64,000 nt of DNA, from contig CAKUYZ010000002.1 in assembly GCA_934717675.1 (NCBI GenBank), positions 80,747 to 144,746 on the forward strand, read 5' to 3'. Made by a program: the position numbers and the translations under genes. Under the pieces are notes generated by a model. The model made no database searches. It saw only the letters and a list, made by a program, of their open reading frames with translations, and was not told the origin of the DNA. Numbering within the stretch: position 1 is the first letter of the stretch; each line of letters begins with the position of its first letter. Source of the stretch: an uncultured Bacteroidales bacterium. GTDB taxonomy: Bacteria; Bacteroidota; Bacteroidia; Bacteroidales; Marinilabiliaceae. Below, one piece after another: positions 1 through 8,100 of the stretch.

Positions 1-7
1 CGCTCAT
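1..7 (-). CDS. Start of next gene of the oxidoreductase operon (partial)
   Basis: Only the first seven bases lie in the window. Read on the minus strand they are ATGAGCG, so an ATG overlaps the TGA stop of the ferredoxin gene by four bases, the classic translational-coupling arrangement. From the neighbouring ferredoxin subunit one would expect the alpha subunit of a 2-oxoacid:ferredoxin oxidoreductase (VorB/KorA type). That identity is inference from context only. Confidence 0.35.
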
Positions 8-336
8 TGCTTTTGAAGCTCCTCCCTAAGCGAATTGGGAATTGTGGAGTGGCGGTAGGCGGTTATGCAGCCGTCGGGGCATATCAGCGCGCAGCTGGCG
101 CAGCCTATGCACCTGTCCGGCCTCACTTGCTCCGAGTGGCGGAAGCCGCGCAGGTTCACCCCGTCGGAGAGGCGCAGCGTGTGCGCGGGGCATTCGTAGA
201 CGCATAGCTCGCAGCCTTTGCACCGCTCGGCGTCGATCTCCACCACGCCCTGCTGCACCGTGGCGTGCACAATGCGCAAGACGGCCTGATGGACTCCCTC
301 GGGCAGGCTTGCGCCGCCTTTCCTTTTGTCTGCCAT
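4..336 (-). CDS. 4Fe-4S dicluster ferredoxin subunit of a 2-oxoacid:ferredoxin oxidoreductase
   Basis: This 110-residue protein carries two complete 4Fe-4S motifs: CKGCELCVYECP near residues 40-51 and CIGCASCALICP near residues 76-87. That is the layout of the small electron-transfer subunit (OorD/KorD/VorD type) of 2-oxoacid:ferredoxin oxidoreductases, which move electrons from oxidative decarboxylation of 2-oxoacids to ferredoxin in the cytoplasm. The stop overlaps an ATG of the next minus-strand gene at the window edge, so it is probably the first gene of a vor/kor operon. The N-terminal 30 residues are basic and show no signal peptide. A free-standing dicluster ferredoxin is the alternative reading. 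The dicluster assignment is firm; the exact substrate of the complex cannot be seen here. Confidence 0.8.
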   Translation of the reverse strand: MADKRKGGASLPEGVHQAVLRIVHATVQQGVVEIDAERCKGCELCVYECPAHTLRLSDGVNLRGFRHSEQVRPDRCIGCASCALICPDGCITAYRHSTIPNSLREELQKQ

Positions 337-664
337 TTTCTTCTTCTCCTTTTCTTTTGCTTCGCTTGCCGGCCAAGGGGTCGCGCCCTATGCTCGGATG
401 GCGAGGGCAAAGGAAACAACTTGCCCACACAAGGCAAGCCCCTTTGGTATGCCTGCGCCTCAAAAGTGGCGTCAGTGGCGGGTTTTGGGGTGAAATCGCC
501 TTATCTGTGGTGAGATTGCGATGCCGGGCTTTGCCCCGCGGGGCGAATTTTTCACTAGCGGAGGCAATGTGTGTTAAAAAATGGTCTTCCCGCGCGGTTC
601 TCTCTGGCAACCTTGCGTATGACAAATCTCGTGCGGCAGGCGGTGCGGCAATGGCTAAAGAAAA
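337..664. other. Non-coding interval between ferredoxin operon and carB
   Basis: About 330 bases without a credible gene. It must contain the promoter of the minus-strand ferredoxin operon, and I see only a weak candidate -7 box: minus-strand CACTTTTG at about 450-457, with C in place of the consensus T. A short GC palindrome near 533-544 (GCCCCGCGGGGC) is not followed by a T-run and is probably not a terminator. Confidence 0.4.
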
Positions 665-700
665 GGCTCGACGCCATGGCAATTGTCATGGCGCCGAGCC
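665..700 (-). terminator. Intrinsic terminator of carB
   Basis: The arms at 665-678 and 687-700 can pair over 14 positions with a single mismatch. On the minus strand the stem is followed by TTTTCTTT. It lies about 30 bases past the carB stop codon in the correct orientation. Confidence 0.8.
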
Positions 701-730
701 GCTATGGTTTGGTTGTTCGGCCTAGGGGCG

Positions 731-3700
731 CTAATACTCGTCCCAGCTCTTGATGGGCAACTCGTCCGCGCCCATGCGGCAGAAGGCCTTGATGAAGGCG
801 CTGGCAAGTCGGGCGTTGGTGATGAGAGGCACGTTGAAGTCTATGGCGTCGCGGCGAATCTTGTAACCGTTGGCCAGCTCGTTGTGAGTGAGGTCTTTCG
901 GGATGTTCACCACCAAGTCGATCTTCTTGTCGCGGATGTAGTCCACCACGTTGGGCTGCTTGTTCTCATCGGGCCAATAGAGCAGCGTGCTGTCCACGCC
1001 ATTCTCTTGGAGATATTTCTGCGTGCCGTGCGTGGCGAAGAGGTTGTAGCCCCTGCTCTTGAGCAGTCGGGTGGCCTCGAGCAGCTCCAGTTTGGCCCTG
1101 GCTCCGCCGGAGGAGATGAGGATGTTCTTCTTCGGGATTCGGTAGCCGACAGAAAGCATCGACTCCAAGATGGCGTCATCGAACGTGTTGCCAATGCAGC
1201 CGACCTCGCCGGTGGATGACATGTCTACGCCCAAGACCGGGTCGGCCTTCTGGAGGCGGGCGAAGGAGAACTGCGGAGCCTTGATGCCCACGTAGTCAAT
1301 GTCGAAGAGGCTCTTTGAGGGCTTCTCCACGGGCAGGCCGAGCATGACGCGTGTGGCAAGCTCAATGAGGTTGACCTTGAGCACCTTGCTCACGAACGGG
1401 AAGGAACGCGAGGCGCGCAGGTTGACCTCGATGACCATGATCTCGTTGTTCTTGGCCATGAGCTGCATGTTGAACGGGCCGCTGATCTCCAACGCTTTGG
1501 CAATCTTGCGGGCCACCTTCTTGATGCGTTTCACGGTCTCGACATAGAGTTTCTGGGGCGGGAAGACGATGGTGGCGTCGCCTGAGTGCACGCCTGCGAA
1601 CTCAACGTGCTCCGATATGGCGTAGGCAATCACCTCGCCACCCTGCGCCACGGCATCGAACTCAATCTCTTTGGCTTGCTCAATGAATTGGGAGACGACG
1701 ACGGGGAACTCTTTGGAGACGTTGGCGGCAAGGTTGAGGAAATATTCAAGTTCTTCGCGGTTCGAGACCACGTTCATGGCTGCGCCGGAAAGCACGTAGC
1801 TCGGGCGCACCAAGACGGGGAATCCCACCTCGTCCACGAACTTATATATGTCGTCTATCGTCGTCAGCTCGCTCCAGCGCGGCTGGTCAATGTGCAGCTC
1901 GTCAAGCAGGCTGGAGAACTTGGAGCGGTTCTCGGCCCTGTCTATGTTGATGGGCGACGTGCCGAGGATGGGCACATTGCGGCGGTAGAGCTTCATGGCC
2001 AGGTTGTTCGGGATCTGGCCGCCCACCGAGACAATCACGCCCTTGGGGTTCTCCAGCTCAATGATGTCTAGCACCCTCTCCTCCGTCAGCTCGTCAAAAT
2101 AGAGGCGGTCGCACACGTCATAGTCCGTCGAGACGGTCTCGGGGTTGTAGTTGATCATGACGGAGCGCAGACCCTGGCTCTTGATGGTGTTGATGGCGTT
2201 CACCGAACACCAGTCGAACTCGACAGATGAGCCTATGCGGTAGGCTCCAGAGCCCAGCACAATGACGGAGCGGTGGTCGCCAACGTAGTGCACGTCGTTC
2301 TCCGTTCCGGAGTAGGTGAGATAGAGGTAGTTGATCTGGGCGGGAAACTCGCCCGCCATGGTGTCTATCTGCTTGACCACTGGCACAATGCCGCGGCTCT
2401 TGCGGTAGGTGCGGACCTCAAGCTGCTGGTCTTCCATCTTGCGGCTGCCGTCTTTGCCCACCAGGCGGGCAATCTGGAAGTCGCTGAAGCCGCACTTCTT
2501 GGCCTCGCGGAGCAGGTCGTCCGAGACGTCTTGTATCTTGCTGGCCTCCGTGAGCTCGCGGCGGATCTGGTCGAGGTGCTGCAGCTTATAGAGGAACCAT
2601 TTGTCAATCTTGGTGATGTTGTGAATCTCGTCCACCGTCATGCCACTGGCCATGGCCTCGCTTATGGCGAAGACGCGCTTGTCTGTCGGGTTCTCCAGCT
2701 CTTGGCGGATGTCTATGCCCTTGAGCGGTTGGTTGGCGCAGAAGCCGTGCATGCCCTGGCCCACCATGCGGAGGCCTTTCTGGATGACCTCTTCAAAGCA
2801 ACGGCCGATGGCCATGATCTCGCCCACCGACTTCATGCTTGAGCCAATCTGCTTGGAGACGCCTGCGAACTTGCCAAGGTCCCAACGCGGAATTTTGCAC
2901 ACAATGTAGTCCAGCGCCGGCTCGAAGAACGCCGGGGTGGTCTTGGTGACGGAGTTCTTTAGCTCCCAGAGGCCGTAGCCCAGGCCCAGCTTGGCGGCCA
3001 CGAAGGCCAGGGGATAGCCCGTGGCTTTGGAGGCCAGGGCCGACGAGCGGCTCAGGCGCGCGTTGATCTCGATGACGCGGTAGTCTTCCGAGAGGGGGTC
3101 GAGGGCGTACTGGACGTTGCACTCGCCCACGATGCCCACGTGGCGCACAATCTTTATGGCAAGCTCGCGAAGCTTGTGATACTCGCTGTTGGAGAGCGTC
3201 TGCGACGGGGCCACCACGATGCTCTCGCCGGTGTGGATGCCGAGCGGGTCGAAGTTCTCCATGTTGCAGACGGTGATGCAGTTGTCATACGCGTCGCGCA
3301 CCACCTCATACTCCACCTCTTTCCATCCCTTGAGGCTCTCCTCAACCAAGATCTGGTTGGAATATGACAGGGCGTTCTCTGCGCGCTGAATCAGCTCCTC
3401 GCGGTTGGAGCAGAAGCCGGAACCCATGCCGCCTAGGGTGTAGGCCGCGCGGACAATGATGGGGAATCCTATCTTGTCCGACGCCGCCAAGGCCTCCTCG
3501 ACGGTGTTCACCGCGATGCTGTGGGGGGTCTTGACGTCGATGCTCTTCAGCATGTTGGCGAAGATCTCGCGGTCCTCGGTGTCGATGATGGCCTCCACGG
3601 GGGTGCCGAGCACCTTCACGCCATACTTCTCCAGCACGCCGCTCTTGAAGAGGGCCACGCCACAGTTGAGGGCCGTCTGGCCGCCAAAGGAGAGCAAGAT

Positions 3701-3949
3701 GCCGTCCGGCTTCTCCTTCTTTATGACCTGCTCGACGAAGTAAGGGGTCACGGGCAGGAAGTAGATCTTGTCCGCGATGTTCTCCGACGTCTGGATTGTC
3801 GCGATGTTTGGGTTGATGAGAACGGTCCTGACGCCCTCCTCCTTGAGCGCCTTGAGGGCCTGCGACCCCGAATAGTCAAACTCGCCGGCTTCGCCAATCT
3901 TGAGGGCGCCGGAGCCAAGGATGACCACTTTCCTTACTTCGTGTACCAT
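731..3949 (-). CDS. carB: Carbamoyl-phosphate synthase large subunit
   Basis: CarB makes carbamoyl phosphate from bicarbonate, ammonia (channelled from the glutaminase subunit CarA) and two ATP, feeding pyrimidine and arginine synthesis in the cytoplasm. At 1072 residues it has the usual full length. Two homologous ATP-grasp halves are visible: the first opens with GSGALKIGEAGEFDYSG near residue 12, the second with GSGAYRIGSSVEFDWC near residue 567. They are followed by an MGS-like allosteric domain from about residue 940 (SSGGARAKLELLEATRLL). The ATG at 3949 fits the MVHEVRKVVILGSG opening typical of the family. carA is not next to it: upstream is a long non-coding region and downstream a terminator, so carB looks monocistronic here. 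The assignment is secure. Confidence 0.97.
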   Translation of the reverse strand: MVHEVRKVVILGSGALKIGEAGEFDYSGSQALKALKEEGVRTVLINPNIATIQTSENIADKIYFLPVTPYFVEQVIKKEKPDGILLSFGGQTALNCGVALFKSGVLEKYGVKVLGTPVEAIIDTEDREIFANMLKSIDVKTPHSIAVNTVEEALAASDKIGFPIIVRAAYTLGGMGSGFCSNREELIQRAENALSYSNQILVEESLKGWKEVEYEVVRDAYDNCITVCNMENFDPLGIHTGESIVVAPSQTLSNSEYHKLRELAIKIVRHVGIVGECNVQYALDPLSEDYRVIEINARLSRSSALASKATGYPLAFVAAKLGLGYGLWELKNSVTKTTPAFFEPALDYIVCKIPRWDLGKFAGVSKQIGSSMKSVGEIMAIGRCFEEVIQKGLRMVGQGMHGFCANQPLKGIDIRQELENPTDKRVFAISEAMASGMTVDEIHNITKIDKWFLYKLQHLDQIRRELTEASKIQDVSDDLLREAKKCGFSDFQIARLVGKDGSRKMEDQQLEVRTYRKSRGIVPVVKQIDTMAGEFPAQINYLYLTYSGTENDVHYVGDHRSVIVLGSGAYRIGSSVEFDWCSVNAINTIKSQGLRSVMINYNPETVSTDYDVCDRLYFDELTEERVLDIIELENPKGVIVSVGGQIPNNLAMKLYRRNVPILGTSPINIDRAENRSKFSSLLDELHIDQPRWSELTTIDDIYKFVDEVGFPVLVRPSYVLSGAAMNVVSNREELEYFLNLAANVSKEFPVVVSQFIEQAKEIEFDAVAQGGEVIAYAISEHVEFAGVHSGDATIVFPPQKLYVETVKRIKKVARKIAKALEISGPFNMQLMAKNNEIMVIEVNLRASRSFPFVSKVLKVNLIELATRVMLGLPVEKPSKSLFDIDYVGIKAPQFSFARLQKADPVLGVDMSSTGEVGCIGNTFDDAILESMLSVGYRIPKKNILISSGGARAKLELLEATRLLKSRGYNLFATHGTQKYLQENGVDSTLLYWPDENKQPNVVDYIRDKKIDLVVNIPKDLTHNELANGYKIRRDAIDFNVPLITNARLASAFIKAFCRMGADELPIKSWDEY

Positions 3950-4034
3950 TTATATAAGATGAAATCTTTGTGTTATTCTCGTCGTGCCGCCATCGTCTCA
4001 CGGCCGCAGCCGATGCCAGAGGCGCACATTACGG

Positions 4035-4042
4035 CAAAAGTA
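4035..4042 (-). promoter_or_regulatory. Candidate carB promoter, -7 box
   Basis: The minus strand reads TACTTTTG, an exact match to the Bacteroidota -7 consensus TAnnTTTG. It lies 86 bases upstream of the carB ATG. No clear TTTG/TTG -33 box is seen at the usual distance, so the call rests on one element. Confidence 0.4.
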
Positions 4043-4136
4043 CTCATTTTTCCTTCATGCGCCCTTGCGCGCCTGCGGCATTATAACTCTTTGTGAAATA
4101 ATGAGGGAAGGCGGGCGTTTTGTCAGACGGTTGTAT

Positions 4137-4144
4137 TACCTTTG
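4137..4144 (+). promoter_or_regulatory. Plus-strand -7 box of unknown target
   Basis: TACCTTTG matches TAnnTTTG exactly. A TTTG at 4119-4122 lies upstream, but the 14-base spacing is shorter than the usual 19-21. No gene starts soon after it; transcription would run into the 4.2-4.9 kb non-coding region. Confidence 0.3.
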
Positions 4145-4333
4145 CAATCTGTTTCTTGGCCTTTTGCGCCATATTTCTGAGCCTATGGCTCGCAAGCCTC
4201 TCCGCACGTCAGCAAAGTATCAGTAGTCAAGCCCATTGGTGGCGGTCGCTCAGCCAGGCGGCCGCTGGTCACTCACTTTTTCTTCCTATCGTCCTTTTGG
4301 GGTAGCTCGCCGGCGCGCCGCGGGCGAAGGCCA

Positions 4334-4366
4334 TTGCCTCCCGGAAGTGCCGCAAGGCTAATTTTG
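4334..4366 (+). promoter_or_regulatory. Candidate promoter of the susC leader or a small RNA
   Basis: A TTG at 4334-4336 is followed 22 bases later by TAATTTTG (4359-4366), an exact -7 box. If it drives susC, the transcript would have a 5' leader of over 500 nucleotides. It could instead serve an independent small RNA. Confidence 0.35.
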
Positions 4367-4761
4367 TAAAATATTATGTGTTAAAATTAGCCTTGAATGT
4401 TGCACAATGTGTATTTGTATGCTAATTTAGCGACTGCGAACAGAGCAGAATGGAGCGCGCGCTGCAAAAGTGTGACCTGCCACGCCTGTTCGCCCCATTC
4501 TTGTAACTGACTGAAAAACTATCCTTAATGAGCCCAGACGTCATATTGTTTCCCAAAGGCAACCATGCCGGGCTGCGTGCGACAAGGTCGCTGGGCAGTT
4601 TTGCTTCCCTTTTTCCCTCTAATTATTGAATTGTTAAAACATCAGGTTTAATCCTGTATGCTTGATTAACGAACAGAGCATAACGGAGAGTGAAGCCAAC
4701 AACAAAAGCAACCAACAAACAAACTAATACAAGCATTAAGAAGATCATGACAAAAGAGAGA

Positions 4762-4809
4762 TTTGCCAAAGTTGGCAAAGCCTGCCGTGCCTCAACCTGG
4801 CGCGGCAGG
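4762..4809 (+). promoter_or_regulatory. Two adjacent inverted repeats in the susC leader
   Basis: At 4762-4779 TTTGCCAA and TTGGCAAA form a perfect 8-bp dyad around a 2-base centre, the shape of an operator for a dimeric regulator. Immediately after, CCTGCCG (4781-4787) and CGGCAGG (4803-4809) form a second hairpin. Both lie 98-145 bases before the susC ATG, so they could act as a DNA operator or as leader RNA structure. The function is inferred. Confidence 0.4.
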
Positions 4810-4906
4810 GGCGATGAAAAGAGACGCCGCGCCGGCGCGCAGGGCATCATGGCGGGCGGCTCGAAAATGTGTATCACTAATCGTTAATCGAAAAAGAAAC
4901 GTAGAA

Positions 4907-7900
4907 ATGAGAAAATTTTCAGGCAACTTAGCCGCCGGCCTCGTCGCGCTGCTGATGCTCCTGCTGGGGCAGGTGGCATGGGCGCAAGGGGCGCGCACCA
5001 TCAGCGGCACAATCTTGGACGGCCAAGGCCAGCCCGTGGTGGGCGCGGCCGTGGTGGAGGCGGGGACTACGAACGGGACGGTGGCCGACATTGACGGCAA
5101 GTTCCAGTTGCGCGTCAACGCCAACAAGATCAGGGTCAGCTTCATTGGCTATCAGAACCAAGAGGTTGACGTGACGGGCAAGACGAGCGTGGACGTGGTG
5201 ATGAAAGAGGATAACGTGGAGCTGGACGACATTGTAGTCGTGGGCTACGGCGCCATGAAGCGTTCGGACATGACAGGCTCCGTGGTCTCTGTGGGAGATG
5301 ACGCCATAAAGAAGTCTGTCGTGACGTCGGTCGACCAGGTTCTTCAGGGCCGCGCCGCGGGCGTCTCCATTCAGGCCAACTCTGGTCAGCCTGGCGCGTC
5401 TACCTCCATCAGAATCCGCGGCACAAACTCGCTCAACGCGTCGAACCAGCCAATCTTCGTCATTGACGGGGTGGTCATCGACGCCGCCACGAGCGACGCC
5501 AACAGCAACCCGCTCTCCAGCATCAACCCGTCAGACATCGTGTCAATGGACGTGCTTAAAGATGCGTCCGCCACGGCCATCTACGGCTCCCGCGCCTCAA
5601 ACGGCGTCATCATGATCACCACCAAGAAGGGCAAGAGCGGCGAGAGCACCATCACCTATGACGGCTACGCCGGCTGGCAGGAGATGCCCGTGCAGCTGGA
5701 TATGCTCAACCTCCGCGAATATGCCGAGCACCACAACGCGCGCGCCGAGAAGAAGACGGGCGTGGACGCCAGCTCAGCCTTCGTGCGCCCCGACCTCTTG
5801 GGCAAGGGCACCAATTGGCAAGACGAGCTGTTCCGCAAGGCCGTCATGCAGAGCCACAACCTCTCTATGACGGGCGGTAATGACAAGACCACCTACGCCC
5901 TCAGCGGCGGCTACCTGGACCAGGAGGGCATTGCCGAGGGCTCGGGCTTCAAGCGCGTCTCTTTCCGCGGAACTGTTGACTCCGAGGTGAAGAAGTTCCT
6001 CCGCGCGGGAGCCAACTTCAACTTCTCCGAGAGCAAACAGGAGGTGGGCGTGGACAACGGCGTCATCATGAGCGCACTCATGCAGCAGCCAACGGTGGCC
6101 GTGACCAGCGCGGACGGCTCTTTTGACGGCCCCGACGACGTCTGGATGCCGCTCAACCCGCTCGGACTGGCCAAGCTCAAGACCAACTATAACAGGAAGA
6201 TCAATTTCCGTTTCGGAGCCTATGTGGAGGCCGACATCATTGACGGCCTCAAGCTCAAGAGCGAGGTCTCGGCCGACTATAATTTCAACAGGGACTACTA
6301 TTACTGCCCAGACTACAAGTTCGGAGTCCTGACCCAAGACATCCGCACCAGCGAATGGACTAAGACCAACACCCGCTACTGGAGCTGGAGGAACACGCTG
6401 ACGTATGAAAAGGTGTTCGCCGATGTCCACAATCTCAACGTCATGGTGGGTCAAGAGATGAACCACAGCAACTATGAGTACCAGTTCGCCTCCGTCAACG
6501 GCTTCTCTTCCAACACCACGCCAGACATCTCGGCCGGCGACGCCAGCACCAGCAGCGCCAAGGGATATAAGAACGACAGCTCAATCTCGTCTCTCTTCGG
6601 CCGTGTCTTCTACTCTTTTGACGACCGCTACCTGCTCACGGCCACGCTACGCCGAGACGGCTCAAGCAAGTTCTCCGAAGACAACCGTTGGGGCTGGTTC
6701 CCCTCCGCGGCGTTGGCCTGGAAGGTCTCCAATGAGAGCTTCTTCCCAGAGCAGGACGTTCTGACCAACACCAAGTTGCGCCTCGGGTGGGGCCAGACGG
6801 GCAACCAGAACGTCTCCGACTGGGCATATATGTCCATCCTCTCATACAAGACCACGCCGTGGGGCACGGGCGTCTTGACGGGCAACACGGCGAACCCCGA
6901 CCTTGAATGGGAGACCACGGACTCCTACAACGTAGGTCTCGACCTCTCGTTCCTCTCCAACCGCATCGAGCTTATTGCCGACGTCTATTACAAAAAGACG
7001 CGCAACCTGCTGCTGCAGCTCCCGCTGCCGGCCTTCCTCGGGTCTGAGGGCTATGGCGCGGCCTCCAACCCGTGGGGCAACGTTGGCTCGCTGGAAAACA
7101 AGGGCTTGGAGCTGACGCTCAACACGGTCAACATTGACAAGCACGGCTTCTCTTGGCGCACCAACCTGGTCTTCTCGCTCAACCGCAACAAGGTCAAGGA
7201 GTTAGACTCCGCCAGCTCCACCATCGACAAGACATATCAGATCGGCTCATCAAAATATACCGTCACGCGCACCGTGGCCGGCAAGCCCATTGGCCAGTTC
7301 TGGGGCTATAAGGTCATAGGCCGTTTTGACAAGCCTGAAGACTTCTTCTACACCGACAAGGACGGCAACGTCCGCCAGGTGGCCTTGCCTGAGGGCAACA
7401 TTATAGACAAGAACGGCACGTTCATCGGAGACTATCGTTACGCCGACCTCAATGGCGACGGCAAGATCAACAACGAGGACTGCACATTCATTGGCAACCC
7501 CGAGCCCAAGTTCACCTACGGCATAGGCAACAGCTTCTCGTGGAAGGGCATAGACCTCACCGTCTTCTTCTCCGGCAGCTATGGCAATGACGCCATGAAC
7601 TTCACCCGCAGCCGAATTGAGGACCCGCGCGTCAACAGCAACATCCTCAAGGACGCGCTGAACTACGCCAAGGTGGAGAAGATTGACCCCAACGGCCCAG
7701 ATGACGACTACCGCAACCTCCACGTGGTGGGTGGCGACAGCAAGATGGCCGCGCTCCAGGTCTCCGACGCCAACGCCAACTATACCCGCGCGTCCGACCT
7801 ATTTGTGGAAGACGCGTCTTACATCCGCCTGCAAAACGTGTCGCTCAGCTACACGTTCCCGCGCAACTGGAACTGGATGACGGCCGCGCGCCTCTCCAAC

Positions 7901-8065
7901 ATCCGCGTCTACGCCAACGTGCAGAACGTCTACACCTGGACGAAATATAAGGGCATGGACCCCGAGATCGGCGCCATGTATGGCGACGCGCTCATGACGG
8001 GCTTCGACTATGGCCGCTACCCGTCGCCGCGCATCTTCACTTTCGGCCTCTCGGCTAGCTTCTAA
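4907..8065 (+). CDS. SusC/RagA-type TonB-dependent xylan-oligosaccharide transporter
   Basis: This is the outer-membrane importer of the xylan locus, which takes up oligosaccharides together with the SusD lid. The frame is open from 4763, but I place the start at ATG 4907. It gives MRKFSGNLAAGL followed by a clean signal peptide ending at VAWAQ, whereas the longer version puts about 48 odd residues in front. The 1052-residue protein shows a carboxypeptidase-regulatory-like domain at about 27-115 (ISGTILDGQGQPVVGAAV). A TonB plug follows with the SusC hallmarks DDIVVVGYG, VLQGRAAGVSI, SIRIRGTNSL and DVLKDASATAIYGSRA. The large beta-barrel ends in the aromatic strand FTFGLSASF. It is followed 35 bases later by susD. 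Xylan as substrate is inferred from the downstream enzymes. Confidence 0.95.
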   Translation: MRKFSGNLAAGLVALLMLLLGQVAWAQGARTISGTILDGQGQPVVGAAVVEAGTTNGTVADIDGKFQLRVNANKIRVSFIGYQNQEVDVTGKTSVDVVMKEDNVELDDIVVVGYGAMKRSDMTGSVVSVGDDAIKKSVVTSVDQVLQGRAAGVSIQANSGQPGASTSIRIRGTNSLNASNQPIFVIDGVVIDAATSDANSNPLSSINPSDIVSMDVLKDASATAIYGSRASNGVIMITTKKGKSGESTITYDGYAGWQEMPVQLDMLNLREYAEHHNARAEKKTGVDASSAFVRPDLLGKGTNWQDELFRKAVMQSHNLSMTGGNDKTTYALSGGYLDQEGIAEGSGFKRVSFRGTVDSEVKKFLRAGANFNFSESKQEVGVDNGVIMSALMQQPTVAVTSADGSFDGPDDVWMPLNPLGLAKLKTNYNRKINFRFGAYVEADIIDGLKLKSEVSADYNFNRDYYYCPDYKFGVLTQDIRTSEWTKTNTRYWSWRNTLTYEKVFADVHNLNVMVGQEMNHSNYEYQFASVNGFSSNTTPDISAGDASTSSAKGYKNDSSISSLFGRVFYSFDDRYLLTATLRRDGSSKFSEDNRWGWFPSAALAWKVSNESFFPEQDVLTNTKLRLGWGQTGNQNVSDWAYMSILSYKTTPWGTGVLTGNTANPDLEWETTDSYNVGLDLSFLSNRIELIADVYYKKTRNLLLQLPLPAFLGSEGYGAASNPWGNVGSLENKGLELTLNTVNIDKHGFSWRTNLVFSLNRNKVKELDSASSTIDKTYQIGSSKYTVTRTVAGKPIGQFWGYKVIGRFDKPEDFFYTDKDGNVRQVALPEGNIIDKNGTFIGDYRYADLNGDGKINNEDCTFIGNPEPKFTYGIGNSFSWKGIDLTVFFSGSYGNDAMNFTRSRIEDPRVNSNILKDALNYAKVEKIDPNGPDDDYRNLHVVGGDSKMAALQVSDANANYTRASDLFVEDASYIRLQNVSLSYTFPRNWNWMTAARLSNIRVYANVQNVYTWTKYKGMDPEIGAMYGDALMTGFDYGRYPSPRIFTFGLSASF

Positions 8066-8100
8066 GTTGTTAATATTAATAACTTAACACTAAATTGACA

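Larger units (their letters stand above)
3950..4906. other. Long non-coding region between carB and the xylan locus
   Basis: About 950 bases separate the divergent carB and susC genes with no convincing protein gene. Short open frames here (for example 4120-4305 and 4690-4887) have no recognisable product. The interval holds the carB promoter, two plus-strand -7 boxes (4137-4144 and 4359-4366) and, close to susC, two consecutive inverted repeats (4762-4779 and 4781-4809). It probably carries a long 5' leader for susC and may include a small RNA. Confidence 0.5.

Noticed and set aside
533..544. GC palindrome GCCCCGCGGGGC as a terminator
   Set aside because: No T-run on either strand and no gene ending nearby.
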